64,000 bases of DNA, from contig JASHNT010000091.1 of assembly GCA_030041495.1 (NCBI GenBank), positions 1-64,000 of the forward strand, given 5' to 3'. Below the pieces are notes generated by a model, which had not been told where the DNA came from, ran no database searches, and was given only the letters and a program-made list of their open reading frames with translations. The DNA comes from Bryobacteraceae bacterium (GTDB taxonomy: Bacteria > Acidobacteriota > Terriglobia > Bryobacterales > Bryobacteraceae). The first letter of the stretch is position 1, and every line of letters begins with the position of its first letter. This document shows positions 1-8,529 of the stretch, piece after piece. A program made the position numbers and the translations under genes.

Positions 1-129
1 GTCGAACTTGGCGTCGTCCAGAACTTCATTGAGCCGTTTATAGAAAGGGTGACCCGGCGCCGTGGCCAACTCGCCGCCGTACCACAAGCCCTCTTGCCGC
101 TCCCGCATCTTCCGCGTCCCCATCGCCAT
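1..129 (-). CDS. Transposase N-terminus (partial, cut by window edge)
   Basis: Reading leftward from an ATG at 129 (or 123) gives 43 codons, open to the window edge. The protein begins with a basic stretch (MGTRKMRERQEG) followed by ELATAPGHPFYKRLNEVLDD. This resembles the N-terminus of DDE transposases carrying the DUF772-type domain (IS1182/IS5-like elements), where GHPFYxRLN is a recurring signature. The catalytic region lies outside the window. The terminal inverted repeat should lie just upstream, between about 130 and 240, but only one end is present so I cannot define it. Family assignment is from memory of the motif. Confidence 0.6.
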   Translation of the reverse strand, partial: MAMGTRKMRERQEGLWYGGELATAPGHPFYKRLNEVLDDAKFD

Positions 130-241
130 ACCCAAAGTTTAAAGTCAAAACATTTTCAGGTCCAGCCGTTTTTGGGGTTTAGACACGGGCTGCTAGGACA
201 GAATCGAAGGCGCGCGCGGCGCGGCGAACTCGATTGGAGGT

Positions 242-802
242 TTAGTGCTTCGCCTTGTAAATCTTCCGGCTTGCGGCGTTCTGCTGCTGATTGATCTGCT
301 TCTTTTCCTGCCCGGTTAGCTTGCCGCCGTTGGCTTGGCGGTCCGCCTTGACCTGCTGGTTGATGCCCTGCTCGCGATTCTCCAGCCTGGCGGTCTGCCC
401 GGCCTTGAGACTGCCGTTGCGCACGCCCTGCGCGATGCGATCCTGTTGGTTCTCGCGGCGCTGACCCACCTCGTTGTTGCCGTAGTGCGCGGTGTTGGCG
501 TTGTGCTTGTCCTGGTAGATCTTGTTGCTCAGGTTATTCTGCTGTTGATTCACCTGCTGCTTTTCCGCCCAGGTGAGTTTGCCGCCGTCGGCCTGCCGGT
601 CATCCTTAATTTCACGATTGAGGTTGGCTTCCTGGCCTTCGATGTTCTTGGTTTCACCCGCGGTCAATTGGCCGGACTGGATTCCATTGGCGACGCGGTC
701 TTGCTGATCTTCGCGGCGTTGATTCACCGTGGCCGGATCCTGCGCCAACAGAGCCACGCAGCCGAAGAGGCCTCCAATCAGAATGATTCGATTGAGTTTC
801 AT
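242..802 (-). CDS. Secreted protein made of two 73-residue repeats
   Basis: A 186-residue protein. The ATG at 802 follows a good ribosome binding site (GGAGGAGA); an in-frame start at 847 lacks one and would spoil the signal peptide. Residues 1-20 are a signal peptide (MKLNRIILIGGLFGCVALLA). The rest is two tandem copies of a 73-residue unit, residues 28-100 and 114-186, aligning without gaps and identical at roughly 40 positions. Each copy starts with QRREnQQDR, has a central DRQAxGGKLT and ends KIYxxKH. The composition is rich in Gln, Asn and Lys, predicting helices, with no cysteines in the mature part. I do not recognise a named family. A periplasmic or extracellular helical protein is the most that can be inferred. 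Confidence 0.8.
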   Translation of the reverse strand: MKLNRIILIGGLFGCVALLAQDPATVNQRREDQQDRVANGIQSGQLTAGETKNIEGQEANLNREIKDDRQADGGKLTWAEKQQVNQQQNNLSNKIYQDKHNANTAHYGNNEVGQRRENQQDRIAQGVRNGSLKAGQTARLENREQGINQQVKADRQANGGKLTGQEKKQINQQQNAASRKIYKAKH

Positions 803-911
803 GACTATCTCCTCCGTTTTCCTTGTCTCACCGGCTGCCCGGCTCACCTGTACAAAAACTGTCGTGCCCGAAAAGTTGCGCCAGATTGCGAATTGGTACC
901 ATGGGCTTGCT

Positions 912-1325
912 ATGGCTAACGCGGCGCCTCAACCCGCTCCCGTATCGGAAGCCGTCACGCGCGGCATCCGCGTGGAGGTCATGTCGCGCTATTCGCCGGA
1001 AAATTCCAAACCGCTCGAAGACGATTGGGTGTTTCAATACACCGTCCGCATCACCAACCAGAGCGAGGAAACCGTGCAACTGGTCACCCGCCATTGGATC
1101 ATCACCGACGGCGTGGGCGACGTCGAGCAGGTGAAAGGTCCCGGCGTGGTGGGTGAGCAGCCTGTGTTGGGGCCGGGCGCGTCCTTCAAATATTCCTCCT
1201 GGTGCCGCCTGAAGACGCCCACCGGCACGATGCACGGGACGTATCAAATGCTGCGGAGCGCGGGAGATGAGTTCAATATCGAGATCGCGCCTTTTGGCTT
1301 GCGAGCGCGCTACGCCGTGCAGTAG
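912..1325 (+). CDS. apaG: ApaG domain protein (Co2+/Mg2+ efflux-associated)
   Basis: A 137-residue protein matching the single-domain ApaG family (usually 125-135 residues), a fibronectin-III-like beta sandwich. Diagnostic motifs are the early GIRVEVMSRYSPE strand, TVRITNQSEETVQLVTRHWI, the glycine-rich GVVGEQPVLGPGASFKYSS and the GTMHGTYQM segment. I chose the ATG at 912, because the longer reading from 729 adds a tail with no family similarity that overlaps the promoter of the divergent secreted protein. In enterobacteria ApaG is linked to cobalt resistance, but its biochemical role is not settled. It may be co-transcribed with the DUF6644 gene 21 bases downstream. Confidence 0.93.
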   Translation: MANAAPQPAPVSEAVTRGIRVEVMSRYSPENSKPLEDDWVFQYTVRITNQSEETVQLVTRHWIITDGVGDVEQVKGPGVVGEQPVLGPGASFKYSSWCRLKTPTGTMHGTYQMLRSAGDEFNIEIAPFGLRARYAVQ

Positions 1326-1346
1326 CCGGGGCGGTGGAACGCCGGT

Positions 1347-1856
1347 ATGGCGATGATCAATCCCTTGAATGAATCGCCGCTGGCTTTTCCGGTTCTCGAA
1401 TGTCTTCACATTTTCGGGTTCGTTTGCGGCGTTGGGAGCATGGCGTTGGTGAGCTTCCGCCTCCTCGGCATTGGCCTTACGCGTAAGAGCGCCCGACAGC
1501 TCTGGCGCGAGACTTTGCCGTGGACTCTGGCGGGGTTGACGCTCGCCATTTCCGCCGGCCTGCTGCTGTTTTCCATCAATCCGGATGTCTATTCGTCGAA
1601 TTATACGTTCCTGGCAAAAATGGCCTTGCTTTTTCTGGCAATTGTGTTTTATTTTACAACCATCCGGCGAGCTGCCATGACTGGGAGCGCTGGCAGGTTC
1701 GCCGGGATCGCGGGCGGCGTGTCGCTCGCGCTATGGACTTTGGTTGTGTTCGGCGGAATCTTCATCGGATTGTCCGCGACGCGTCCACCCGCCGCTGCGG
1801 CGCCTCCGGCCGGTGTGAACTTTGACCAATTCTTGAACGGGACGGCGGGGAAATGA
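1347..1856 (+). CDS. DUF6644-like integral membrane protein
   Basis: A 169-residue protein with about four membrane helices and a short hydrophilic tail ending in NFDQFLNG. The first helix holds a conserved histidine followed by an RLLG motif (CLHIFGF...FRLLG). The same pattern occurs in the genes at 47876 and 48394 and in the N-terminal half of the next gene, so these four are paralogous. The layout resembles small cytochrome-b561/CopD-like membrane proteins, but haem binding is only a guess from the buried histidine. Its stop overlaps the start of the next gene (ATGA), so the two are translationally coupled. The quinoprotein at 2736 may belong to the same unit. Confidence 0.8.
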   Translation: MAMINPLNESPLAFPVLECLHIFGFVCGVGSMALVSFRLLGIGLTRKSARQLWRETLPWTLAGLTLAISAGLLLFSINPDVYSSNYTFLAKMALLFLAIVFYFTTIRRAAMTGSAGRFAGIAGGVSLALWTLVVFGGIFIGLSATRPPAAAAPPAGVNFDQFLNGTAGK

Positions 1857-2704
1857 GCTCGTACGTCTATCTGGCGCTCCTGGCGGTGCACGTGGCGTCG
1901 CTGGCATTATTCGGAGGGTTGGTCCTAGCGACTGATCTGAGATTGCTGGAGATCGGCCTGCGTGGATACTCGGTGGAAGAAATCGTCGAAGGGCTGCGCT
2001 CGCCCAGGCGGGTCGGTCTGACGTTGGCCGTTCTCTCGGGTCTGGCTTTATTCGTCGCCCATCCGGAGCAGTACCTGAACGATGGATGGTTCTGGGCCAA
2101 AATCGCACTGCTACTGCTGCTGGTGCTGAATTACGCGATGTTCCTGCGCGGGCTGAAACGGCCCAGGCTCGCCGGGGGACTTTCGCTCTTGCTCTGGACT
2201 GCTGTAGTCTGTGCGGGCCGAGGCCCGGCGACCATCAAAGATGTCATGCATTCGATGGTGGATCCCAGCGGCGATTCGGTTTTCGCCTCCGTTCAAGAGG
2301 TCGGCGACGAGCATGGCGCGCATCAGCAGGCTCCGCAAACCGGCGAGGAGTGGCAGGATTTGCGGCAGCGTTTGGAGATCTTGGAACGGACTCCGATTCT
2401 GGTCGATGGACGCAGAGCCGCGCGCATGCGGGACCGCTCCCGCAATCCGCAAAGTGAGAGCCAGCCGGAAGAGATTGAGCGAGCTCTCGACAGCGACCGG
2501 GGGGCTGTCGAGCGGCGCGCGCGAAAGCTTCAGAACGCCGCTGCGCTGGCGATCCGAGCAGTGGATGCCCGGGATACACCGGCGCTTCTGCGGTCCATCG
2601 ATTCCATCGACAAAGCCTGCGAGAATTGCCACCTGCATTACTGGTACCCCAACGATAAGCGAGCCCGGCAGGCGGCCAAGGAGGACGGCGTCACCGACTA
2701 CTGA
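1853..2704 (+). CDS. Membrane domain fused to a C-terminal c-type cytochrome domain
   Basis: A 283-residue protein in two parts. Residues 1-125 form about four membrane helices of the DUF6644 type (conserved LLAVHVASLALFGG then DLRLLE). Residues about 125-283 are soluble and helical and end with one haem c motif, CENCH at 256-260, about 23 residues from the C-terminus. A haem motif near the end of a four-helix domain starting MHSMVDPSGDSVF is the architecture of cytochrome c'/c556. No signal peptide is needed, since the membrane part would place the haem domain in the periplasm. The gene overlaps the preceding DUF6644 gene by four bases and lies 31 bases before a quinoprotein gene. An electron-transfer role is inferred. 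Confidence 0.8.
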   Translation: MSSYVYLALLAVHVASLALFGGLVLATDLRLLEIGLRGYSVEEIVEGLRSPRRVGLTLAVLSGLALFVAHPEQYLNDGWFWAKIALLLLLVLNYAMFLRGLKRPRLAGGLSLLLWTAVVCAGRGPATIKDVMHSMVDPSGDSVFASVQEVGDEHGAHQQAPQTGEEWQDLRQRLEILERTPILVDGRRAARMRDRSRNPQSESQPEEIERALDSDRGAVERRARKLQNAAALAIRAVDARDTPALLRSIDSIDKACENCHLHYWYPNDKRARQAAKEDGVTDY

Positions 2705-2735
2705 GAGGCCGTAGCGGGCCCCACTCCTCCGTTAT

Positions 2736-4355
2736 ATGCTGTTCAGCATGCATCTGCGCACCCTGTTGCTGTTTTGCGCTTCAACGGTATCGTTTGCCCA
2801 AAACGTTACCTTCGACCGGCTGCTGCATCCGGAAAAGGAGCCTCAGAACTGGCTCAGTTATTCCGGCTCGCTCAACGGGCAGCGGCACACACTGCTCAAC
2901 CAGATCACTCCGGCGAACGTGAAGAACCTGGAGCTGCAATGGGTCTGGCAGGCTCGGTCCACCGAAAAATTCGAAACCACTGCGCTGGTGGTGGATGGAG
3001 TGCTGTACACGATTCAGGCTCCGGACGACGTATACGCTTTGGACGCCGTGACGGGCCGCATTTTCTGGACACTTCCGTACCCCGATGCCGCCAACGGCAA
3101 CCCCTGTTGCGGGCGCGTAAATCGCGGGCTCGCCATCCTCGGCGACACGCTGTTCATGGGCACTCTGGACGCGCATTTGCTCGCCATCGACGCGAAGTCG
3201 GGCAAGATCATCTGGAACACGCAGGTGGCGCAGCCCTCGCAGGCCGAGCGTTACGTGATCACGCACGCTCCGCTGGTGGTAAAGGATAAGGTGATCGTCG
3301 GGACGGCGGGCGGCGACACCGGACTGCGCGATTTTATCGCGGCGTTCGACGCGAAGACCGGCAAAGAGGTTTGGCGCTTCTACACCGTTCCGGCCAAAGG
3401 CGAGCCGGGCAACGAAACCTGGGCTGGCGATTCGTGGCAAAAAGGCGGCGGAGCCATCTGGAACACCGGCGCCTACGATCCCGATCTCAATCTTACTTAT
3501 TGGGGCACCGGCAATCCGTACCCGGACACCAACGGGGATGTGCGGCTCGGCGACAATCTGTACACGGATTGTGTACTGGCGCTCGACCCCGACACGGGCA
3601 AACTGAAATGGTTTTACCAGTTCACGCCGCACGACCAGATGGATTACGATTCGACGCAAGTGCCGGTACTCGCCGACATCCAATGGCAGGGCCGCCAGCG
3701 GAAAGTGATGATGTGGGGCAATCGCAACGGAGTGTTTTATGTGCTCGACCGCGGCACGGGGCAGTTTCTGCTCGGCAAGCCCTTCACCACGGCGAACTGG
3801 TTGACCGGGTTCGATGAAAAGGGCCGGCCGATGCGTGCCCCGGGAAAGGAGCCGACGCCGGAAGGCAGCCTGGTGATGCCGACCGTGCTCGGCGGAACGA
3901 ATTGGTATCCGCCGTCGTTTAATCCGTCGACCGGTTTGTTCTACATCTCAGCTTGGGAGAACACCGGAACCATCCAGGTGAAGGGCGGGCGCGGTCCGGC
4001 GTACGGCGGTCCGAATCCGATGGCGCAGGTTAATCTCACAACGAACACCAAGCGCGAATCCGACGGGATCGGAGTGGTCCGCGCCATCGACCCGCACACC
4101 GGCGACAAGAAGTGGGAGTTCAAAATGGCCGACATTACCTGGGCAGGCGTGCTGACCACGGCATCCGACCTGTTGTTCACCGGCGGCCGCGAAGGCTACT
4201 TCTTCGCACTGAACGATAAGAACGGAGAGCTGCTGTGGAAGGCCTCACTGGGCGGGCAAGTGAACTCGGGGCCGATGAGTTATGCGGTGAATGGACGGCA
4301 GTACATCGCGGTCGCGGCCGGGAGTGCGCTATTCGTCTACGCGTTGCGGCAGTAG
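2736..4355 (+). CDS. PQQ-dehydrogenase-fold quinoprotein (acidobacterial type)
   Basis: A 539-residue exported protein with a signal peptide (LLLFCASTVSFAQ) and the repeated W-motif blades of the methanol/ethanol dehydrogenase propeller (for example ALDAVTGRIFW, AIDAKSGKIIW, ALDPDTGKLKW). It has the adjacent cysteine pair C124-C125 (NPCCGRVNRG) and the HDQMDYDSTQ segment near residue 300 that corresponds to the catalytic aspartate region. There is no fused cytochrome domain. The sequence strongly recalls the acidobacterial families called acido-empty-quinoproteins, whose members occur in genomes lacking PQQ synthesis, so activity with PQQ is not assured. The preceding membrane cytochrome is a plausible electron acceptor. 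The start could also be the ATG at 2748. Confidence 0.88.
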   Translation: MLFSMHLRTLLLFCASTVSFAQNVTFDRLLHPEKEPQNWLSYSGSLNGQRHTLLNQITPANVKNLELQWVWQARSTEKFETTALVVDGVLYTIQAPDDVYALDAVTGRIFWTLPYPDAANGNPCCGRVNRGLAILGDTLFMGTLDAHLLAIDAKSGKIIWNTQVAQPSQAERYVITHAPLVVKDKVIVGTAGGDTGLRDFIAAFDAKTGKEVWRFYTVPAKGEPGNETWAGDSWQKGGGAIWNTGAYDPDLNLTYWGTGNPYPDTNGDVRLGDNLYTDCVLALDPDTGKLKWFYQFTPHDQMDYDSTQVPVLADIQWQGRQRKVMMWGNRNGVFYVLDRGTGQFLLGKPFTTANWLTGFDEKGRPMRAPGKEPTPEGSLVMPTVLGGTNWYPPSFNPSTGLFYISAWENTGTIQVKGGRGPAYGGPNPMAQVNLTTNTKRESDGIGVVRAIDPHTGDKKWEFKMADITWAGVLTTASDLLFTGGREGYFFALNDKNGELLWKASLGGQVNSGPMSYAVNGRQYIAVAAGSALFVYALRQ

Positions 4356-4384
4356 GCGCAAGATTCCAGAGTGCTCCGCGGCCT

Positions 4385-4753
4385 TTACGCATTCACGGTC
4401 GCTGTGTTTACGATCTCGGCTCGTACCGATGTGACCCGTAAAAGAATCTCCGCAGACAGATTGTCGGTTGCGCCCAGTTGCTTCAGGATCACCCTAACGT
4501 GGCCGACAAAGGCGTCAAAATGGCGATTCTCTACGCGCAGCCGGGCATGGGCGGCCTTCAACGAGGGGCCGGTGTACCGGTCAGGTCCACCCATCGCCTG
4601 CGAAAGAAATGCGAACTGTTGTTGCTTGAGCCTCTCGATATCAAGATTCTCGAGAAACGGCTTAAGCAGCGGATCATCCAGTGCCCGGGCGTAAAGGCCG
4701 TCCAAAAGCGCCGCTACGGCTGCCGTACCTCCAAGCTGCTCATACATGGTCAT
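4385..4753 (-). CDS. Group I truncated haemoglobin
   Basis: A 122-residue globin starting MTMYEQLGGTAAVAALLDGLY, typical of 2/2 haemoglobins of group I (TrHbN). Family marks are the YEQLGG start, FAFLSQAMGGPDRYTG in the E region, and SLKAAHARL, whose histidine is the probable proximal haem ligand, followed by HFDAFVGHV. I chose the ATG at 4753; upstream in-frame codons extend into sequence with no globin similarity. It is convergent with the quinoprotein gene and divergent from the oxidoreductase at 4935. Roles in NO detoxification or oxygen handling are known for the family; the role here is inferred. Confidence 0.93.
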   Translation of the reverse strand: MTMYEQLGGTAAVAALLDGLYARALDDPLLKPFLENLDIERLKQQQFAFLSQAMGGPDRYTGPSLKAAHARLRVENRHFDAFVGHVRVILKQLGATDNLSAEILLRVTSVRAEIVNTATVNA

Positions 4754-4934
4754 TTCTGTTCCTGACTTTCCTACACATTCTGCTCCGCGATTAGACCCGG
4801 GCTCCCAGCCGGGCGTTTCAACCCGCGAGCGTTTTAAGCCCATTCGCCACCTCACTTGATACAATACTTGGTGGCCGTTCGTTGCTTCGGGCCAATGGGC
4901 CGCTGACGAACGGCAGAGAGAGAACAGCGTCTCA

Positions 4935-6749
4935 GTGAAGACCACCGATGTTCGTGATCCGGCGTACTTTCACAAAGTCGTCGATTGCCAGTGGGCTTGC
5001 CCGGCCCACACCAATGTCCCCGAATATATCCGGCTGATCGCGCAGGGCAAATATACCGACGCGTACATGGTCAACCGGGAATCGAACGTGTTCCCGGCGA
5101 TTCTGGGCCGTACCTGCGACCGTCCTTGCGAGCCGGCCTGCCGCCGCGGAAGAGTCGACGAAAAAGATCACAAACCCGTTGCCATCTGCCGCCTGAAGCG
5201 CGTCGCGGCCGACCTGCGCGGCGACATCTCGCATCTGCTGCCGAAAATTCCGAAGCAATCGAACGGCAAGCGCATCGCGCTGATCGGGGCGGGCCCGGCT
5301 TCGCTGACGGTCGCCAACGATCTGCGGCCGCTCGGCTACGAAGTCACTCTTTTCGAGAAACAGGATAAACCCGGCGGCCTGATGCGCACCAACATCCCGA
5401 GCTTCCGTCTCCCGGAGCAGGTGTTGAGCGATGAGGTCGGCGTGATTCTCGATATGGGCGTCGATATCCGCTACAACTCGCCGGTCAAGAGCCTGCGCGC
5501 GCTGCTGGATGAAGGCTACGATGGGATCTTCGTCGGCACCGGCGCACCGCGCGGCAAGGATCTCGATATTCCAGGCCGTCAGGAAGCCGCCGCGAACATC
5601 CACATCGGCATCGACTGGCTGGAGTCGGTCGCCTTCGATCACATCCACTCCATTGGTGAGGGCGTGCTGATCATCGGGGTCGGCAACACCGCCATGGATT
5701 GCTGCCGTACTTCGCGCAGGCTGGGCGGCAAGGATATTAAAGTGATGGCCCGCCGGCCGCGCGGTTACTTCAAGGCCTCGGAGTGGGAGCTGGACGATGC
5801 GGAGGAAGAGGGCATCCAGATCGTCATTAACCATGCTCCAAAAAGATTCGTGCTCGAAAATGGCAAACTCACCGGCATGGAGTTTGAGCGCCTGGAATGG
5901 GACGCCGAGGCCAAGAAATCCCGTGTGCTCGAAACCATCTTCCTACCTGCCGACGACGTGATCCTCGCGATCGGCCAGGAGAACGCTTTCCCGTGGATCG
6001 AACGCGACCTCGGCCTTGAATTCGACAAGTGGGGCATGCCGGTGGTGGACAAAACCACGTTCGAGTGCACCCGTCCGGGGATCTTCTTTGGAGGAGACGC
6101 TGCGTGGGGGCCCAAGAACATCATCTGGGCGGTGGCGCACGGCCACGGCGCGGCGATCTCGATTCACAATCATTGCCAGGGCATTCCGGTAAGCGATCGT
6201 CCCACGCAGGGCAGCAATCTGGTCAGCCAGAAGATGGGGCTGAGCGAGTGGAGCTATCACAACGATTACAACCCGGCGCCGCGCCAGAGGATGAAGCACG
6301 TCGATCTGGTGGAGCGGTTTTCCAAGCTGAACATTGAAGTGGAGCTTGGCTTTTCGGCGGAACAAACCGCGCGCGAAGTGCAGCGCTGCCTCAATTGCGA
6401 TATCCAGACGGCGTTCACCGCCAAGCGCTGCATCGAGTGCGACGCCTGCATCGATATCTGCCCGGTGCAGTGCCTGACCATCGCCAAGGATGGTCCGGAA
6501 GAGGAGGTGCGGCAGCACCTGTCCGCGCCGGCGGTTAATGGCGATCAGGCTCTGTATGCCTCCGCGCCGCTGCCGCAAACCGGACGCCTGATGCTGAAAG
6601 ATGAAGACGTGTGCGTCCACTGCGGTCTGTGCGCGGAGCGGTGTCCCACCGCGGCTTGGGACATGCAAAAGTTCGATCTTCTCATTCCCTATGCAGGAGC
6701 GTCATGCACGACGTCTTACGCGTCCCAGCTAGAAACCAGCCCGCGGTAA
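4935..6749 (+). CDS. GltD-like FAD/NAD(P) oxidoreductase with C-terminal ferredoxin domain
   Basis: A 604-residue flavoprotein starting with GTG at 4935 behind GAGAGAGA. It carries, in order: the N-terminal GltD-type iron-sulfur region (CQWACPAHTNVPEYI, then CDRPCEPACRRG); the FAD fold (ALIGAGPASLTVAN); the NAD(P) fold (LIIGVGNTAMDCCR); and a two-cluster ferredoxin domain (CIECDACIDICP and CVHCGLCAERCP). This is the architecture of glutamate-synthase-small-subunit-like proteins fused to ferredoxin. The next two genes encode a 2-oxoacid:ferredoxin oxidoreductase and korA begins inside this gene. It probably moves electrons between NAD(P)H and the KorAB enzyme. Confidence 0.92.
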   Translation: MKTTDVRDPAYFHKVVDCQWACPAHTNVPEYIRLIAQGKYTDAYMVNRESNVFPAILGRTCDRPCEPACRRGRVDEKDHKPVAICRLKRVAADLRGDISHLLPKIPKQSNGKRIALIGAGPASLTVANDLRPLGYEVTLFEKQDKPGGLMRTNIPSFRLPEQVLSDEVGVILDMGVDIRYNSPVKSLRALLDEGYDGIFVGTGAPRGKDLDIPGRQEAAANIHIGIDWLESVAFDHIHSIGEGVLIIGVGNTAMDCCRTSRRLGGKDIKVMARRPRGYFKASEWELDDAEEEGIQIVINHAPKRFVLENGKLTGMEFERLEWDAEAKKSRVLETIFLPADDVILAIGQENAFPWIERDLGLEFDKWGMPVVDKTTFECTRPGIFFGGDAAWGPKNIIWAVAHGHGAAISIHNHCQGIPVSDRPTQGSNLVSQKMGLSEWSYHNDYNPAPRQRMKHVDLVERFSKLNIEVELGFSAEQTAREVQRCLNCDIQTAFTAKRCIECDACIDICPVQCLTIAKDGPEEEVRQHLSAPAVNGDQALYASAPLPQTGRLMLKDEDVCVHCGLCAERCPTAAWDMQKFDLLIPYAGASCTTSYASQLETSPR

Positions 6750-8527
6750 ACGATTTCGCTCTCAAGCTGGCGAACGTCAACGGCACCGGATCGGCCAGCG
6801 CCAATGGTCTGCTGATGCAGGCCATCTTCCGCATGGGCATTCCGGTCACGGGCAAGAATCTGTTTCCGTCGAATATTCAAGGCTTGCCCACCTGGTACGA
6901 GATTCGCGTCAACAAAGACGGCTACGGAGCGCGTGCGCTGGATTATGACCTGATGGTGGCGATGAACTCGCAGACCTATGTGCGGGACGTGCGCGAGGTC
7001 CGGTCCGGCGGGTATTTGATGTACGATTCCTCCTGGCCTCTCGACCCGGAATTGCTGCGCAACGATGTGACGTTCCTGGGGGTGCCTTTGGCGAAGATGT
7101 GCAACGAGAGCTTCGCTGAGCCGCGCGAGCGAATCCTGATGAAGAACATCGCCTATGCCGGCGCGCTGTGCGCGGCGCTGGATATCGACATGGGCGTGGT
7201 CGATGAGCTCTTGGGAGAAAAGTACGGCCGCAAGAAGGCGCTCCTGGATTCGAACCACAAAGCGCTGAAGCTCGGCTACAACTACACCAGGGACAACTTC
7301 GCCTGCCCCCTGCCGTTTCACCTCGCGAAGATGGATGCCAATGGGGACAAAATCCTGATCGACGGCAATACCGCCACTGCTCTGGGATGCCTTTACGCGG
7401 GCGCGACGGTGGCGGCCTGGTATCCCATCACGCCATCCACTTCCGTGCTGGACGCGTTCAAGGCTCTGTGTGAAAAATACCGCCGCGATCCGGACACCGG
7501 CAAGAACAATTTCATGATCATTCAAGCCGAGGATGAACTGTCCGCGATCGGGATGGTGTTGGGCGCGAACTGGAATGGCGCGCGAGCCTTCACCTCCACG
7601 GCCGGCCCCGGCATCTCGCTGATGAACGAATTGATCGGCTTGGCGTACTATGCGGAGATTCCCGCAGTGATTATCGATGTGCAGCGCGTGGGCCCCTCCA
7701 CCGGTATGCCCACCCGCACGCAACAGGGCGATGTGCTGCTCTCGGCCTACGCCTCGCACGGCGATACGCGGCATATCCTGCTGTTCCCGTCGAGTCCGGC
7801 GGAGTGTTTCGAATTTGCCGTAAAATCGTTCGACTTGGCGGAACATTTCCAGACTCCGGTGCTGATGCTGTCGGATCTCGATATCGGGATGAATGACTGG
7901 GTGATCCCGCGCCTGAAATGGGACGATTCGTTCCGTCCGGACCGCGGCAAGGTGCTGACGGCTGAAGAACTGCAGGCTATGGCGAATTATTTCCGCTACT
8001 CACCCGAAGATCAGGATCATGTTGCTGCGCGGACTCTGCCGGGAGTCGATTCTAAGGGATCGTTCTTTATTCGCGGCTCCGGTCACAATAAATTGGGCGG
8101 ATATACTGAAATTCCGGACGAATATAAGGAAGTGATGGACCGGTTGAAGCTAAAACACCAGGCTTCCGCGAAATATGTTCCGGCTCCCATCATTCACAAC
8201 CGCCCGGGCGCGCGCTTCGGAGTGCTTTCGAGCGGCGGTTGCGACCCGGCCGTGCGCGAGGCTCTGGACATTCTGGAGGAACGCGGCGTTCCGGCCGATT
8301 ATTTGCGCGTGCGCGGATTCCCGTTCGACAAGCCAGTGGAAGAGTTCCTCGCCTCTCACGAATTCACGTTCGTGGTGGAGCAGAATCGCGATGCGCAGTT
8401 GAAAGCCCTGCTGACGCTGGAAACCCCGGTTCCCAAGGAGAAATTGCGCTCGGTGTTAGTTTACGGAGGCTTTCCGTTGAGCGCCCGCCACGTGGTGGAC
8501 GCGATCCTGGATCAAATTGAGAACTGA
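6704..8527 (+). CDS. korA: 2-oxoacid (2-oxoglutarate) : ferredoxin oxidoreductase, fused gamma-alpha subunit
   Basis: A 607-residue protein with the gamma domain first (GTGSASANGLLMQAIFRMG, about residues 20-200), then the alpha (pyrimidine-binding) domain with YPITPSTSVLDAF, ETEL-region-like AEDELSAIGMVLGANW and TSTAGPGISLMNELIG. This fusion order is the KorA/OorA type acting on 2-oxoglutarate or related 2-oxoacids. The ATG at 6704 follows AGGAG and lies 46 bases inside the upstream oxidoreductase gene; a longer reading from 6611 has no ribosome binding site. korB follows after two bases. The enzyme oxidises a 2-oxoacid with CoA, reducing ferredoxin; it may substitute for or bypass 2-oxoglutarate dehydrogenase. 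Substrate is inferred. Confidence 0.93.
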   Translation: MHDVLRVPARNQPAVNDFALKLANVNGTGSASANGLLMQAIFRMGIPVTGKNLFPSNIQGLPTWYEIRVNKDGYGARALDYDLMVAMNSQTYVRDVREVRSGGYLMYDSSWPLDPELLRNDVTFLGVPLAKMCNESFAEPRERILMKNIAYAGALCAALDIDMGVVDELLGEKYGRKKALLDSNHKALKLGYNYTRDNFACPLPFHLAKMDANGDKILIDGNTATALGCLYAGATVAAWYPITPSTSVLDAFKALCEKYRRDPDTGKNNFMIIQAEDELSAIGMVLGANWNGARAFTSTAGPGISLMNELIGLAYYAEIPAVIIDVQRVGPSTGMPTRTQQGDVLLSAYASHGDTRHILLFPSSPAECFEFAVKSFDLAEHFQTPVLMLSDLDIGMNDWVIPRLKWDDSFRPDRGKVLTAEELQAMANYFRYSPEDQDHVAARTLPGVDSKGSFFIRGSGHNKLGGYTEIPDEYKEVMDRLKLKHQASAKYVPAPIIHNRPGARFGVLSSGGCDPAVREALDILEERGVPADYLRVRGFPFDKPVEEFLASHEFTFVVEQNRDAQLKALLTLETPVPKEKLRSVLVYGGFPLSARHVVDAILDQIEN

Positions 8528-8529
8528 CC

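Noticed and set aside
729-911. N-terminal extension of ApaG
   Set aside because: It would overlap the divergent secreted-protein gene and its ribosome binding site, and the added residues do not resemble ApaG.
6716-7846. A 376-codon open reading on the minus strand
   Set aside because: It lies wholly inside korA, has no ribosome binding site or family motif, and is the usual antisense shadow of a GC-rich gene. The same applies to long minus-strand readings inside korB, the oxidoreductase, uxaE, pnp and the polygalacturonase gene.
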